Assembly: GCF_002101735.1 (NCBI RefSeq)
Contig: NZ_LQPE01000147.1
Coordinates: 1-64,000 of the forward strand
DNA length: 64,000 nucleotides
Direction: 5' to 3'
Source of the DNA: Mycobacterium kyorinense
GTDB taxonomy: Bacteria > Actinomycetota > Actinomycetes > Mycobacteriales > Mycobacteriaceae
In this document: positions 17,534 through 26,520 of the stretch, one piece after another
Numbering within the stretch: the stretch's first letter is position 1
Layout of the letters: each line of letters begins with the position of its first letter
Notes under the pieces: generated by a model
What the model saw: only the letters and a program-made list of their open reading frames with translations
Told to the model about the DNA's origin: nothing
Databases searched by the model: none
Program-made: the position numbers and the translations under genes

Positions 17534-19519
17534 GTGACGGTTGAAGCAATGCGCTCGGGGATCGACCTGAGCAATGTCGACGCTGGTGTCCGCCCGCAAG
17601 ACGACCTCTTCGGTCACGTCAACGGCCGCTGGCTGACCGAGTATCAGATCCCGCCCGACCGGGCGACCGACGGCGCCTTCCGCTCGCTGTTCGACCGTGC
17701 CGAAGAGCAGGTCCGCGACCTGATCACCGAGCTCAGCGAACGCTCCGCGGCGGCCGACGCCGACGAACAACGCATCGGCGACCTGTACGCCAGCTTCCTC
17801 GACGAGGACGCCGTCGAGCAACGCGGCCTGCAGCCCCTGTTCGACGAGCTGGCACTGATCGACGCCGCTGCCGAAGCCGACGAGCTGGCCGCGGTGGTGG
17901 GGGCGCTGCAGCGCACCGGCGTCCGCGGCGGGGTCGGCGTGTATGTCGACACCGACGAGAAAAACTCCGCCCGTTATCTGGTGCACGTCAACCAGTCGGG
18001 CCTGGGGCTGCCCGACGAGTCCTACTACCGCGACGAGCAGCACGCGAAGCTGCTGGCCGCCTATCCCGGCCACATCGCGCGGATGTTCGCACTGGTCTAC
18101 GGCGGCGACGCGGCGGACCATGCCCAAACAGCCGACCGCATCGTGGCGTTGGAATCCAAACTGGCTGCCGCACACTGGGATGTGGTCAAGCGCCGCGACG
18201 CCGACCTCACGTACAACCTGCGCACGTTCGCCGAGATGCAGGAGCAGGCGCCCGGCTTCCATTGGCCGGGCTGGGTGAGCGCACTGGGTAGCACACCGGA
18301 GGCAGTTGCGGAACTTGTTGTGCGTCAACCGGATTACCTCACCGAGTTTGCGGCGCTGTGGCGCGCCGAGGAGCTCGACGACTGGAAGCGTTGGGCCCGC
18401 TGGCGATTGATCCATGCCCGCGCCGGGCTATTGACCGACGAGCTGGTTCGCGAGGACTTCGCGTTCTACGGGCGAGCGCTGACCGGGGCGGAAGAGATCC
18501 GCGAGCGCTGGAAGCGCGGTGTGTCGATGGTGGAGGGCCTGCTGGGCGACGCCGTCGGAAAGCTATACGTGCAAAGGCATTTCCCGCCGGATGCCAAGGC
18601 CCGGATGGACGCGCTGGTAGACAACTTGCGCGAGGCGTACCGGATCAGCATCTCCAACCTGGATTGGATGACGCCGCAGACCCGGGAACGTGCGCTGGCC
18701 AAGCTGGACAAGTTCACCGCGAAGATCGGCTATCCGGCCAAGTGGCGTGACTATTCGGCGCTGGTGATCGACCGCGACGATCTCTACGGCAACTACCGTC
18801 GCGGCTACGCGGTCAACCACGACCGCGAGCTCGCCAAGCTGGGCGGTCCCGTCGACCGCGACGAGTGGTTCATGACCCCGCAAACCGTCAACGCCTACTA
18901 CAACCCCGGGATGAACGAAATCGTCTTCCCCGCTGGCATTTTGCAGCCGCCGTTCTTCGATCCCCACGCTGACGACGCCGCCAACTACGGCGGAATCGGC
19001 GCGGTGATCGGCCACGAGATCGGGCACGGGTTCGACGACCAGGGCGCCAAATACGACGGCGACGGCAACCTGGTCGACTGGTGGACCGACGACGACCGCG
19101 CCGAGTTCGGCGCCCGCACAAAGGCGCTGATCGAGCAATACGACGGCTTTATCCCGCGAGCACTCGGCAACGGCCACCACGTCAACGGCGCATTCACCGT
19201 CGGCGAGAACATCGGCGATCTGGGCGGGCTCTCAATAGCTCTGCTCGCATATCAGCTTTCCCTCGACGGCCGCCCCGCCCCGGTGATCGACGGGCTGACC
19301 GGGATCCAGCGGGTGTTCTTCGGCTGGGCGCAGGTGTGGCGGACCAAATCCCGTGAGGCCGAGTCGATTCGGCGTCTGGCGGTCGACCCGCATTCGCCGC
19401 CGGAGTTCCGCTGCAACGGCGTCATCCGCAACATCGACGCGTTCTACGATGCGTTCGACGTCGCCGAGAACGACGCGCTCTACCTGGAACCGCAGCGGCG
19501 GGTCCGCATCTGGAACTAG
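17534..19519 (+). CDS. zmp1: Zinc metalloprotease Zmp1 (M13/neprilysin family)
   Basis: M13 zinc endopeptidase of 661 residues (Mtb Zmp1, 663). In Mtb it is linked to inhibition of inflammasome activation and phagosome maturation. The zinc motif HEIGH has ligands His494 and His498 and catalytic Glu495; the third ligand Glu558 is in ENIGDLGG. The family-conserved NAYYNPGMNEIVFPA and C-terminal RRVRIWN are present. The start is GTG with AAGG close upstream; an internal ATG five codons later is possible. In Mtb, Rv0193c-Rv0197 separate this gene from the transpeptidase gene, but here only 14 bases do. Confidence 0.96.
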   Translation: MTVEAMRSGIDLSNVDAGVRPQDDLFGHVNGRWLTEYQIPPDRATDGAFRSLFDRAEEQVRDLITELSERSAAADADEQRIGDLYASFLDEDAVEQRGLQPLFDELALIDAAAEADELAAVVGALQRTGVRGGVGVYVDTDEKNSARYLVHVNQSGLGLPDESYYRDEQHAKLLAAYPGHIARMFALVYGGDAADHAQTADRIVALESKLAAAHWDVVKRRDADLTYNLRTFAEMQEQAPGFHWPGWVSALGSTPEAVAELVVRQPDYLTEFAALWRAEELDDWKRWARWRLIHARAGLLTDELVREDFAFYGRALTGAEEIRERWKRGVSMVEGLLGDAVGKLYVQRHFPPDAKARMDALVDNLREAYRISISNLDWMTPQTRERALAKLDKFTAKIGYPAKWRDYSALVIDRDDLYGNYRRGYAVNHDRELAKLGGPVDRDEWFMTPQTVNAYYNPGMNEIVFPAGILQPPFFDPHADDAANYGGIGAVIGHEIGHGFDDQGAKYDGDGNLVDWWTDDDRAEFGARTKALIEQYDGFIPRALGNGHHVNGAFTVGENIGDLGGLSIALLAYQLSLDGRPAPVIDGLTGIQRVFFGWAQVWRTKSREAESIRRLAVDPHSPPEFRCNGVIRNIDAFYDAFDVAENDALYLEPQRRVRIWN

Positions 19520-19533
19520 CGCGAGCAGATGGG

Positions 19534-20568
19534 CTAAATCTGCCAGTCGTTGGAGCCGTCGTTCTTGCTGTAGGTGCCGACGGAGTTCTTCACCACGATG
19601 GGATCGCCGGTGCCGAAGTTGTCGAAAAACCACTTGGCGTTGGCCGGGCTGATGTTGATGCAGCCGTGGCTGACGTTCCGCTTGCCCTGGTCGGCCACCG
19701 ACCACGGCGCGCTGTGCACAAAATCGCCGCTGTTGTCGAACATCACGGCGTTTTCGACATTCACCTTGTAGCCGTAGGTCGAGTCGACCGGCACGCCGTA
19801 GGTGGTGGAATCCATCACCACCTTGGCCTTCTTGTCGAGCACGTAGTAGGTGCCGTTGGCGGTCTGATGTCCGCCCGCCGCCATCCCCATCGACATCGGG
19901 ATGGTCTTCTCCACGGTCCCGTTGCGGGTGACGGTCATCGTGTGCGTGGCGTCGTCGGCCGTCGCCACCAGCGCGTCGCCAGTGTGGAAGTCCGACGTGG
20001 TGCCCGCGGCGTCGATGTGCACGCTGGTATGGGCCGGCCAGAAGTTGATGGGGCGCCACCGCACCTGAGTGGGGGTCATCCAGTAAAACTTGCCCGGCAC
20101 CGGCGGGGTCGACGAGACGTGGATCGCCTGCTCGGCCATCGGCTTGTCGGCGATCGGCCGCTGGAAGTTGATGATGATCGGCTGGGCGACGCCGACCATC
20201 GAGCCACTGACCGGAGTGAAGGTCGGCGGCAGGAACGGCGGCTGGCCCGTGAAAGGCTCCGGGTTCTGCCCGGCCACGGGGCCCGAGGCGGTCGCAGGCT
20301 GAGCGGCGGGTGCCGCGGGTGCAGCGGGTGCCGCGGGTGCAGCGGGGGGCGGCCCGGCCAGCGGGTCGGCCGGCGGGGGTGCGATCGGCTCGGGAGCGGG
20401 CGGCGGCGCCGGCGGGTCAGCGGGCGCGGCGTCGGCCACGCCCGGGTCGCCGGGGGGCGGTGGCTGGTCGGGATCGGCCAATGCCGAACCGGTGCCCAGC
20501 GTCAGCACAGCGGTCAATCCGGCTGTGCTGAGCGCGGCGACGAGAGTTCCCGTCGTCCATCGCGACAT
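19534..20568 (-). CDS. L,D-transpeptidase (YkuD), LdtMt4/Rv0192-like
   Basis: Forms 3-3 cross-links in peptidoglycan, or couples it to other envelope parts, in the periplasm. The 344 residues begin with a signal peptide ending ALA-DP. A Pro/Ala-rich linker with PAAPAAPAAPAA repeats follows, then an Ig-like domain (VGVAQPIIINFQRPI), then a YkuD catalytic domain with the motif His-x13-SHGCINI carrying the nucleophile Cys. The start ATG has GGAGG 7 bases upstream; an ATG two codons earlier is too close to that site. Convergent with zmp1. Synteny supports Rv0192. Confidence 0.93.
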   Translation of the reverse strand: MSRWTTGTLVAALSTAGLTAVLTLGTGSALADPDQPPPPGDPGVADAAPADPPAPPPAPEPIAPPPADPLAGPPPAAPAAPAAPAAPAAQPATASGPVAGQNPEPFTGQPPFLPPTFTPVSGSMVGVAQPIIINFQRPIADKPMAEQAIHVSSTPPVPGKFYWMTPTQVRWRPINFWPAHTSVHIDAAGTTSDFHTGDALVATADDATHTMTVTRNGTVEKTIPMSMGMAAGGHQTANGTYYVLDKKAKVVMDSTTYGVPVDSTYGYKVNVENAVMFDNSGDFVHSAPWSVADQGKRNVSHGCINISPANAKWFFDNFGTGDPIVVKNSVGTYSKNDGSNDWQI

Positions 20569-20702
20569 ATGCATACCTCCAGTCACAGTCCCAACCAGTG
20601 TGGCATAGCGGCGAGAGCGGCTCGCGATCCAGCGGCCGCTGGGCATCCCCCTTCACCGCGCTGAACTGCGCTAATGCGTCATCGGCCGCGGGGCCGGAAA
20701 CG

Positions 20703-21929
20703 TTACTCGTGGCCGACGGGGACGTCGAAGATGTGCCGGCTCGCGGTCATCCCGGCCAGCGCGGCGCCCATCAGAACCGCCGACGCGGCCAGCATCATCG
20801 GCACGCCGTGCTCGTAGAGCAGCCCGCCGGCCAGCGAACCGGCCATGATGCCGACCTGAAACGCCGTGACGTACAGCGACGACGCCCCGTCGGGGTCACC
20901 CGCGGCGTTGCGCATCGCCGTCGACTGCAGCATCGGCGACACTGCGGTCGCCATCGCCCCCCACAGCACGATCGCACCCGTCCCCACCAGCGCCGTCGCC
21001 GCGGTGGCCCGGCCACCGAACGCGAGCGCCGTCAACAGGACGAACGCGGCCGCCAGCCCGGCCATGCACACGATCACCGCGCGCTTGGGCCAGCGGTCCA
21101 GCGGGCGGGCCACCACCGGCACGGCCACCAGCCCGGCGATTCCGTAAACGGCCAACACCCAGGCCAGATTGGGTCCTCGCACCCCCACCACGTCGCGGAT
21201 GACCACCACGATGAAGGTGTAGGACACGAAGTGTCCGGTGACGGCCACCATCGTGAGCAAGCTCACCGCCCACAGCCGGCGATTGCGATGGTGGCGGGCC
21301 CGCGGCCCGACCCGCTCGAGCTGCTCCGCCGAGAGGACCATCTCCGGCAGCGCCAGCCACGCGGCCAGCGTGACGATCCCCGCGGCGACGGTCACGCACA
21401 CCACGGCCCAGCGCCAGCCCCACATCAGGCTCATCGCCGCGGTCAGCGGGCTACCGACCACCAGAGCCAGGCTGGTGCCCACGTAGATCGCCGTCGTCGC
21501 ACGTCCGGCGTGGCTGGGCGGCACCAACCGCGTCGCGATCGGCGCGATGACCGACCACATCAGGCCGTGCGTGACCGCGCACAGCACTCGTCCGCCGGCC
21601 AAGACCGCGAAATTCGGAGCCAGCGCCGACACCAGCTGCGACATGGTCAGGCAAACCAGGGTCAGCAGCAGCGTCCGTCGCCGCGGCCAGTGCGCGGTCC
21701 AGCGCACCAGCGGAATCGTCGTCAGCGCCGCCACCAGGGCGTACCAGGACAACAAGGTGCCGACCAGAGCCAGGCTGACATGCAGATCGCGCGCAATGGC
21801 CGGTAGCGCACCCACCGGCACAATCTCGGCCGTGACGTAGATGAACGCCGCAGCGGCCAGCACCGACAACTGCACCGCGATCCGCGGCGTCCACGGTCCG
21901 CTGCGAAGGGTTTCGGTTTCGGCGGTCAT
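20703..21929 (-). CDS. MFS drug/sugar efflux transporter, Rv0191-like
   Basis: A 408-residue major facilitator with twelve predicted membrane segments, DHA1/AraJ-like. The first segments read IYVTAEIVPVGALPAIARDLHVS; motif A is degenerate between TM2 and TM3 (HWPRRRTLLLT); and the TM5 motif C-like stretch ALVVGSPLTAAM marks an antiporter. The Mtb homologue has been connected with chloramphenicol efflux; the natural substrate is unknown. I start at MTAETETL; a longer reading to 21971 has no better signal. Confidence 0.88.
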   Translation of the reverse strand: MTAETETLRSGPWTPRIAVQLSVLAAAAFIYVTAEIVPVGALPAIARDLHVSLALVGTLLSWYALVAALTTIPLVRWTAHWPRRRTLLLTLVCLTMSQLVSALAPNFAVLAGGRVLCAVTHGLMWSVIAPIATRLVPPSHAGRATTAIYVGTSLALVVGSPLTAAMSLMWGWRWAVVCVTVAAGIVTLAAWLALPEMVLSAEQLERVGPRARHHRNRRLWAVSLLTMVAVTGHFVSYTFIVVVIRDVVGVRGPNLAWVLAVYGIAGLVAVPVVARPLDRWPKRAVIVCMAGLAAAFVLLTALAFGGRATAATALVGTGAIVLWGAMATAVSPMLQSTAMRNAAGDPDGASSLYVTAFQVGIMAGSLAGGLLYEHGVPMMLAASAVLMGAALAGMTASRHIFDVPVGHE

Positions 21930-22000
21930 CAGGGCTGCACTTACCGTACGCACATCGCCCACGACCAGCACTCAATCATGGGTATTCGGGCGTGTGCGCG

Positions 22001-22291
22001 TCAGGAACGCACGAGCCGCGCGATCGCGGCGGAGGCTTCGGCGAGCTTCGCGTCGGCATCGTCGCCGCCGTCGGCCACCGCGCGGGTGACGCAGTGCCCG
22101 AGGTGCTCGTCGAGCAGGTTCAACGCCACCGACCGCAGGGCGCTGTTGACGGCGCTGATCTGGGTGAGGACGTCGATGCAGTACTTGTCCTCGTCGATCA
22201 TCTTGGCGATGCCCCGCACCTGGCCCTCGATGCGGCGCAGCCGCTTGGCGTAGTTGTCCTTCTGCGGCGAATAGCCGTGGGCGGCTGTCAT
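22001..22291 (-). CDS. ricR: Copper-sensing repressor RicR (CsoR family)
   Basis: A 96-residue all-helical repressor that releases DNA on binding Cu(I). The copper ligands of the family are all present: Cys38 (DKYCIDV), His63 and Cys67 (LDEHLGHC). Basic residues that contact DNA lie in the first helix (YAKRLRRIEGQVRGI). The start ATG at 22291 gives the same length as Mtb Rv0190. Directly upstream is a perfect TACCC-N5-GGGTA site, so the gene very likely represses itself, and the same site precedes mymT. It is divergent from ilvD. Confidence 0.95.
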   Translation of the reverse strand: MTAAHGYSPQKDNYAKRLRRIEGQVRGIAKMIDEDKYCIDVLTQISAVNSALRSVALNLLDEHLGHCVTRAVADGGDDADAKLAEASAAIARLVRS

Positions 22292-22302
22292 GGCTCCAGG
22301 GT

Positions 22303-22317
22303 ACCCCCGCGGGGTAT
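22303..22317. promoter_or_regulatory. RicR operator at ricR
   Basis: Perfect inverted repeat TACCC-CCGCG-GGGTA, 11 bases upstream of the ricR start codon and about 45 bases upstream of ilvD. It agrees with the RicR palindrome TACCC-N5-GGGTA as I recall it from Mtb. It implies copper-dependent autoregulation; an effect on ilvD is possible but not shown. Confidence 0.85.
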
Positions 22318-22362
22318 CGAAATTGATTTGGGAGGTGCTCGCGGCCCACGCATACTTGGACG

Positions 22363-24060
22363 ATGGCACAGACCCCCGACATCAAACCCCGCAGCCGCGA
22401 CGTCACCGACGGTCTGGAGAAGGCCGCGGCCCGCGGAATGCTGCGCGCGGTCGGCATGGACGACGACGACTTCGCCAAGCCGCAGATCGGTGTGGCGTCA
22501 TCGTGGAACGAGATCACGCCGTGCAACCTGTCGCTGGACCGACTCGCCAAGGCGGTCAAGGAAGGGGTCTTCGCCGCCGGCGGCTATCCGCTTGAGTTCG
22601 GCACGATCTCGGTGTCCGACGGCATCTCGATGGGCCACGAGGGCATGCACTTCTCGCTGGTGTCGCGCGAGGTGATCGCCGACAGCGTCGAAACCGTGAT
22701 GCAGGCCGAGCGCCTCGACGGCTCGGTGCTGCTAGCCGGCTGCGACAAATCGCTGCCCGGAATGCTGATGGCGGCCGCGCGACTGGATCTGGCCGCGGTG
22801 TTCCTCTACGCGGGCTCGATCCTGCCGGGGCGGGCCAAGCTGTCCGACGGCACCGAGCGCGAAGTCACCATCATCGACGCCTTCGAGGCGGTCGGCGCGT
22901 GCGCCCGCGGGCTGATGCCGCGCGAGGACGTCGACGCCATCGAGCGGGCCATCTGCCCCGGCGAGGGCGCCTGCGGGGGCATGTACACCGCCAACACCAT
23001 GGCCAGTGCCGCTGAGGCACTGGGCATGTCGCTGCCCGGCAGCGCGGCACCCCCGGCGACGGATCGCCGCCGCGACGTGTTCGCCCGCCGCAGCGGCGAG
23101 GCCGTCATCGAACTGCTGCGGCGCGGCATCACCGCCCGCGACATCCTCACCAGAGAGGCGTTCGAGAACGCGATCGCGGTGGTCATGGCGTTCGGCGGCT
23201 CGACCAACGCCGTCTTGCATCTGCTGGCGATCGCGTACGAGGCCAATGTCAAGTTGTCGCTGGAGGATTTCAGCCGCATCGGGTCGCGAGTGCCGCACCT
23301 GGCCGACGTCAAGCCGTTCGGCCGGCATGTGATGCTCGACGTCGACCGCGTCGGCGGTGTCCCGGTGGTGATGAAAGCACTGCTGGATGCCGGCCTGCTG
23401 CACGGTGATTGCCTGACGGTGACCGGACGGAGCGTCGCCGAAAACCTCGCGCACATCGCCCCGCCCGATCCCGACGGCAAGGTGCTGCGAGCACTGCAGA
23501 ATCCCATTCACCCGACCGGCGGGATCACGATCCTGCACGGATCGCTCGCGCCCGAAGGCGCGGTCGTCAAGTCAGCCGGTTTCGATTCCGACGTGTTCGA
23601 AGGCACCGCAAGGGTTTTCGACCGCGAGCGGGCCGCGCTTGATGCACTGGAGGACGGCACCATCACCGCGGGCGATGCCGTGGTGATCCGCTACGAGGGC
23701 CCCAAGGGCGGGCCCGGGATGCGCGAAATGCTCGCCATCACCGGCGCCATCAAGGGCGCCGGGCTGGGTAAGGACGTGCTGTTGTTGACCGACGGCCGCT
23801 TCTCCGGCGGCACCACCGGACTGTGCGTCGGGCATGTCGCACCGGAGGCGGTCGACGGCGGGCCGATCGCGTTTTTGCGCGACGGCGACCGTGTCCGCCT
23901 CGACGTCGCCAACGGCACTCTCGACGTGCTGGTAGACGCCGACGAGTTCGCTTCCCGTCGTGCGGGTTTCACGCCCCTGCCGCCGCGGTACACCACCGGC
24001 GTGCTGGCCAAGTACACCAAGCTGGTCGGGTCCGCGGCAATCGGAGCGGTCTGCGGCTAA
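22363..24060 (+). CDS. ilvD: Dihydroxy-acid dehydratase
   Basis: Fe-S enzyme of valine, leucine and isoleucine synthesis; dehydrates 2,3-dihydroxy acids to 2-keto acids. The 565 residues carry the cluster-binding cysteines expected for the family: Cys54 (NEITPCN), Cys127 (AGCDKSLPG) and Cys204 (GEGACGGMYTANTM). TDGRFSGGTTG lies near the C-terminus. The start is an ATG. The proximity of a copper operator is of interest because Fe-S dehydratases are classic targets of copper toxicity. It ends against a long palindrome that separates it from the convergent SPW gene. Confidence 0.97.
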   Translation: MAQTPDIKPRSRDVTDGLEKAAARGMLRAVGMDDDDFAKPQIGVASSWNEITPCNLSLDRLAKAVKEGVFAAGGYPLEFGTISVSDGISMGHEGMHFSLVSREVIADSVETVMQAERLDGSVLLAGCDKSLPGMLMAAARLDLAAVFLYAGSILPGRAKLSDGTEREVTIIDAFEAVGACARGLMPREDVDAIERAICPGEGACGGMYTANTMASAAEALGMSLPGSAAPPATDRRRDVFARRSGEAVIELLRRGITARDILTREAFENAIAVVMAFGGSTNAVLHLLAIAYEANVKLSLEDFSRIGSRVPHLADVKPFGRHVMLDVDRVGGVPVVMKALLDAGLLHGDCLTVTGRSVAENLAHIAPPDPDGKVLRALQNPIHPTGGITILHGSLAPEGAVVKSAGFDSDVFEGTARVFDRERAALDALEDGTITAGDAVVIRYEGPKGGPGMREMLAITGAIKGAGLGKDVLLLTDGRFSGGTTGLCVGHVAPEAVDGGPIAFLRDGDRVRLDVANGTLDVLVDADEFASRRAGFTPLPPRYTTGVLAKYTKLVGSAAIGAVCG

Positions 24061-24126
24061 GGCGCGAGCGTGCGTGTTTGTACACGACACGCCGTTAAAC
24101 GGCGGCATTCTTCGCACGCTCGCGCC
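24061..24126. repeat. Long palindromic element between convergent genes
   Basis: Perfect 14-base arms GGCGCGAGCGTGCG (24061-24074) and CGCACGCTCGCGCC (24113-24126) enclose a 38-base loop holding a second hairpin, GCCGT-TAA-ACGGC (24091-24103). It starts on the base after the ilvD stop and ends 16 bases before the stop of the convergent gene. It could terminate both transcripts; it also resembles interspersed palindromic repeats I associate with mycobacterial intergenic regions. Confidence 0.7.
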
Positions 24127-24142
24127 GAGGCGCCTGGGCTGG

Positions 24143-24586
24143 CTATGCGTGCTTTGCTTCGTCGCTGCGCGCGCGCATACCGAAGTACATCGCGTTCAGG
24201 CCCAGCAAGGTCAGCACCGCACCTGCAATCACATTCGACCAGATCATGCCGCCGTGCGGCGACACGTGGTAGATGACCCACGGCGAAACGATGAACCACA
24301 CCCCCAAGACCGGCAGCGTCCAGGTCATGCCGTGAGTGCGGTCCAGTGCGGCCGCGAACCCATACGCCAGCGCCGCGCACACAAGACCGACGATCAGGTC
24401 GTTGACAGCCAGCGGCCTGGTCATTTGGAAGCCGACGATCCACGGCGACACCGCCGCATAGACCGCCGTCAGCAAAGTGAGGCCGAAGGTGCCTTGCGCG
24501 GACATCGACTCGGCGGCGCGCTCATACCGCGCCCGCAGAGCCAACAAATCCGGGTGGTGATCGATTGATGAATGGACTGTGCTCAT
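24143..24586 (-). CDS. SPW-motif membrane protein, Rv0188-like
   Basis: A 147-residue integral membrane protein with four hydrophobic segments. Two copies of the SPW signature are visible, AAVSPWIVGF and FIVSPWVIYH, each at the end of a helix, as in the SPW repeat family (PF03779). The function of the family is unknown. The start ATG has AAAGG 6 bases upstream. The position between ilvD and the O-methyltransferase matches Rv0188. Confidence 0.85.
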   Translation of the reverse strand: MSTVHSSIDHHPDLLALRARYERAAESMSAQGTFGLTLLTAVYAAVSPWIVGFQMTRPLAVNDLIVGLVCAALAYGFAAALDRTHGMTWTLPVLGVWFIVSPWVIYHVSPHGGMIWSNVIAGAVLTLLGLNAMYFGMRARSDEAKHA

Positions 24587-24751
24587 TTTGTGACCTTTCT
24601 GTTATGCAGCAAGCCTTTTGGGCTGGCTGCAAACCATCCACCTCTTCCAAGATTACGCTCGCTGATCATCCGCCAGCAACGAAAACGGGTGGCATTCGGC
24701 GGGCCCGTACCCGGTGCGGCCCAGCTATCACCCACGCCGTACGGTCGGCAC

Positions 24752-25735
24752 ATGGACATCGCTGATCGACTTCGGCTCGACGTCCCGGTGGCGCAGGCCG
24801 GCATGGGCGGCGGAATGGCGGGTGCGCGGCTGGCCGGCGCGGTCGCGGCGGCCGGCGGGCTGGGCACGCTCGGGCTGGTGTCGCCGGGACGACTGCGGTC
24901 GGCGATCGACCAGGTACGCGCCCAGGCGCCCGGACGCGCCGTCGCGGTCAACCTGTTGATGCCCTTCGCGCGCCGCAGCCACGTCGAGGTGTGCATCAAG
25001 CACCGGGTCGACGTCGCGGTGGTGGCCTTCGGCGGCGATCGTCACCTGGTGCAGCGGCTCCGCGACGCCGGGATCTTCGTATTCGTGATGGTCGGCACCG
25101 ACGCGCAGGCACGCGACGCAATCGGTTGGGGCGCCGACGGTTTGATCGCCCAGGGCCGGGAGGCCGGCGGGCATCTCGTCGGGACAATGCCCGCGCTCGA
25201 GTTCCTGCCCCGCGCGCAGGCAGTGGCCGGCGAGCGGCCCGTGTTCGTCGCCGGCGGAATCGCTTCCGGTGCCGACACCCGCGCGGCACTGGATGCCGGA
25301 GCCGCCGGCGTCGTCGCCGGAACGCGATTCCTGATGACGCGTGAGGCCAGCGCCCACCCGGAGTATCAGCGGCGAATCATCAACGCCGACAGGACCGTCG
25401 AGACCACGCTGTTCGGGCTGAGTTGGCCGCTTCGGCACCGGGTCGTCCCCAACGCCGCCACCCGGCGGTGGTGCCGCGACGACGGGTCTGCCAAGGCACT
25501 GCCGGCCGCTCTCAACGCCGCCAGCCGGTGGCTATCCGTACTGGGTTACTTCGACGCCGGCGCGCTGATCCGTCTGCAATCCCCTGCCCTGCCCGTGTTT
25601 TCGCCGCTGGCGCCGCTACAGGGCATGCCCGAGTCGTCGGTGGACTGCGGTGCCCTCTACGCCGGCGAAACCGCGTTGCGCATCAACGAGGTGACCTCGG
25701 CCCGGCAGGCCGTCGAGGACTTGACGCCTACTTGA
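24752..25735 (+). CDS. Nitronate monooxygenase-like (NPD) FMN oxidoreductase
   Basis: A 327-residue TIM-barrel flavoenzyme of the 2-nitropropane dioxygenase family. PVAQAGMGGGMAGARLAGAVAAAGG forms the N-terminal FMN-binding strand and helix. EAGGHLVG supplies the conserved His region, and AGGIASGADTRAALDAGAAGVVAGTRF the phosphate-binding part. Members oxidise nitronates or act as enoyl reductases; the actual substrate is unknown. I start at MDIADRL because upstream in-frame sequence is not protein-like. I do not recall a counterpart at this position in Mtb. Its 3' end overlaps the convergent methyltransferase by 8 bases. Confidence 0.87.
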   Translation: MDIADRLRLDVPVAQAGMGGGMAGARLAGAVAAAGGLGTLGLVSPGRLRSAIDQVRAQAPGRAVAVNLLMPFARRSHVEVCIKHRVDVAVVAFGGDRHLVQRLRDAGIFVFVMVGTDAQARDAIGWGADGLIAQGREAGGHLVGTMPALEFLPRAQAVAGERPVFVAGGIASGADTRAALDAGAAGVVAGTRFLMTREASAHPEYQRRIINADRTVETTLFGLSWPLRHRVVPNAATRRWCRDDGSAKALPAALNAASRWLSVLGYFDAGALIRLQSPALPVFSPLAPLQGMPESSVDCGALYAGETALRINEVTSARQAVEDLTPT

Positions 25736-26387
25736 CCAACGCCATCGCGAAGCCGTCCCACGCTTTGGCTCCGACCGTTTGAATCACCGCGGTGTCCAGG
25801 CGCGGATGCTCGCCCATCAGCTCCAGCGTGCGGCGCGATGCCTTGACTGCCTTGTCGCGCGAGTCCGCTGCCAGGATCTGCCCTTCCCGAATCACGTTGT
25901 CTACCACGATGACTGAACCTGGGCGGGAGAGCCGGACCGCCCACTCTACGTAGCCGACGTTGTTTTCTTTGTCGGCATCGATGAACACGAGGTCGAACGG
26001 GCCGCCCGTCACCGCCGGCAACGTCTCCAACGCGGGTCCCACCAGCACCTCCACCCGGTCGCCGACACCGGCGCGGGCGAGGTTGGCGCGGGCGACCTCG
26101 GCGTGCTTGGGCTCGTATTCCAGCGTCACCACCCGCCCCTCCGGGCCGGCGCCCCTGGCCAGCCAGATGGTGCTGAACCCGCCCAGCGTGCCGATCTCCA
26201 GGACGCGACGGGCCCCGATCGCGCCGGCCAACAGGCACAGGAACTTGCCCTGTTGGGCCGAGACGGCGATGCGCGGCAACCCGGCGGCGTCGCTGGCCTC
26301 GAGTGCGGCGGTCAACGCGGAATCGTCGCCCACCACGGTGGCATCCAGAAATGCGTCGACTTCCTTCGGATTTGGCTGCGCAGTCAT
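25728..26387 (-). CDS. SAM-dependent O-methyltransferase (family 3), Rv0187-like
   Basis: A 219-residue class I methyltransferase of the cation-dependent catechol/caffeoyl-CoA O-methyltransferase family (PF01596). Motif I is VLEIGTLGGFSTIWLA. The metal-binding region VFIDADKENNVGYVEWA is intact, as is VVDNVIREG, which holds the second acidic ligand. The length matches Mtb Rv0187 (220). The natural acceptor is not known. It is divergent from the RicR-controlled mymT promoter region and begins 133 bases from the mymT start. Confidence 0.92.
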   Translation of the reverse strand: MTAQPNPKEVDAFLDATVVGDDSALTAALEASDAAGLPRIAVSAQQGKFLCLLAGAIGARRVLEIGTLGGFSTIWLARGAGPEGRVVTLEYEPKHAEVARANLARAGVGDRVEVLVGPALETLPAVTGGPFDLVFIDADKENNVGYVEWAVRLSRPGSVIVVDNVIREGQILAADSRDKAVKASRRTLELMGEHPRLDTAVIQTVGAKAWDGFAMALVK

Positions 26388-26441
26388 GACCCCACGCTAC
26401 CGAGCAGCGCGACCCAGCCCGCCCGGCGGGGCTTTACCATA

Positions 26442-26456
26442 TACCCGTATGGGGTA
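26442..26456. promoter_or_regulatory. RicR operator at mymT
   Basis: Perfect inverted repeat TACCC-GTATG-GGGTA, extended by one base each side (ATACCC...GGGTAT), 64 bases upstream of the mymT start. It has the same half-sites and spacing as the ricR operator. Bases TATAT at its right edge could be part of a -10 element, so bound RicR would block the promoter. Confidence 0.85.
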
Positions 26457-26520
26457 TATGCTCGTGGCGGGCAAGCATCCCGGATCCGTCCGGGATCCCA
26501 ACACAGATAAGGGTGACGTC

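Noticed and set aside
20300..20346. Tandem GCGGGTGC-type repeat considered as an intergenic or CRISPR-like repeat
   Set aside because: It encodes the Pro/Ala linker of the L,D-transpeptidase and has no spacer structure.
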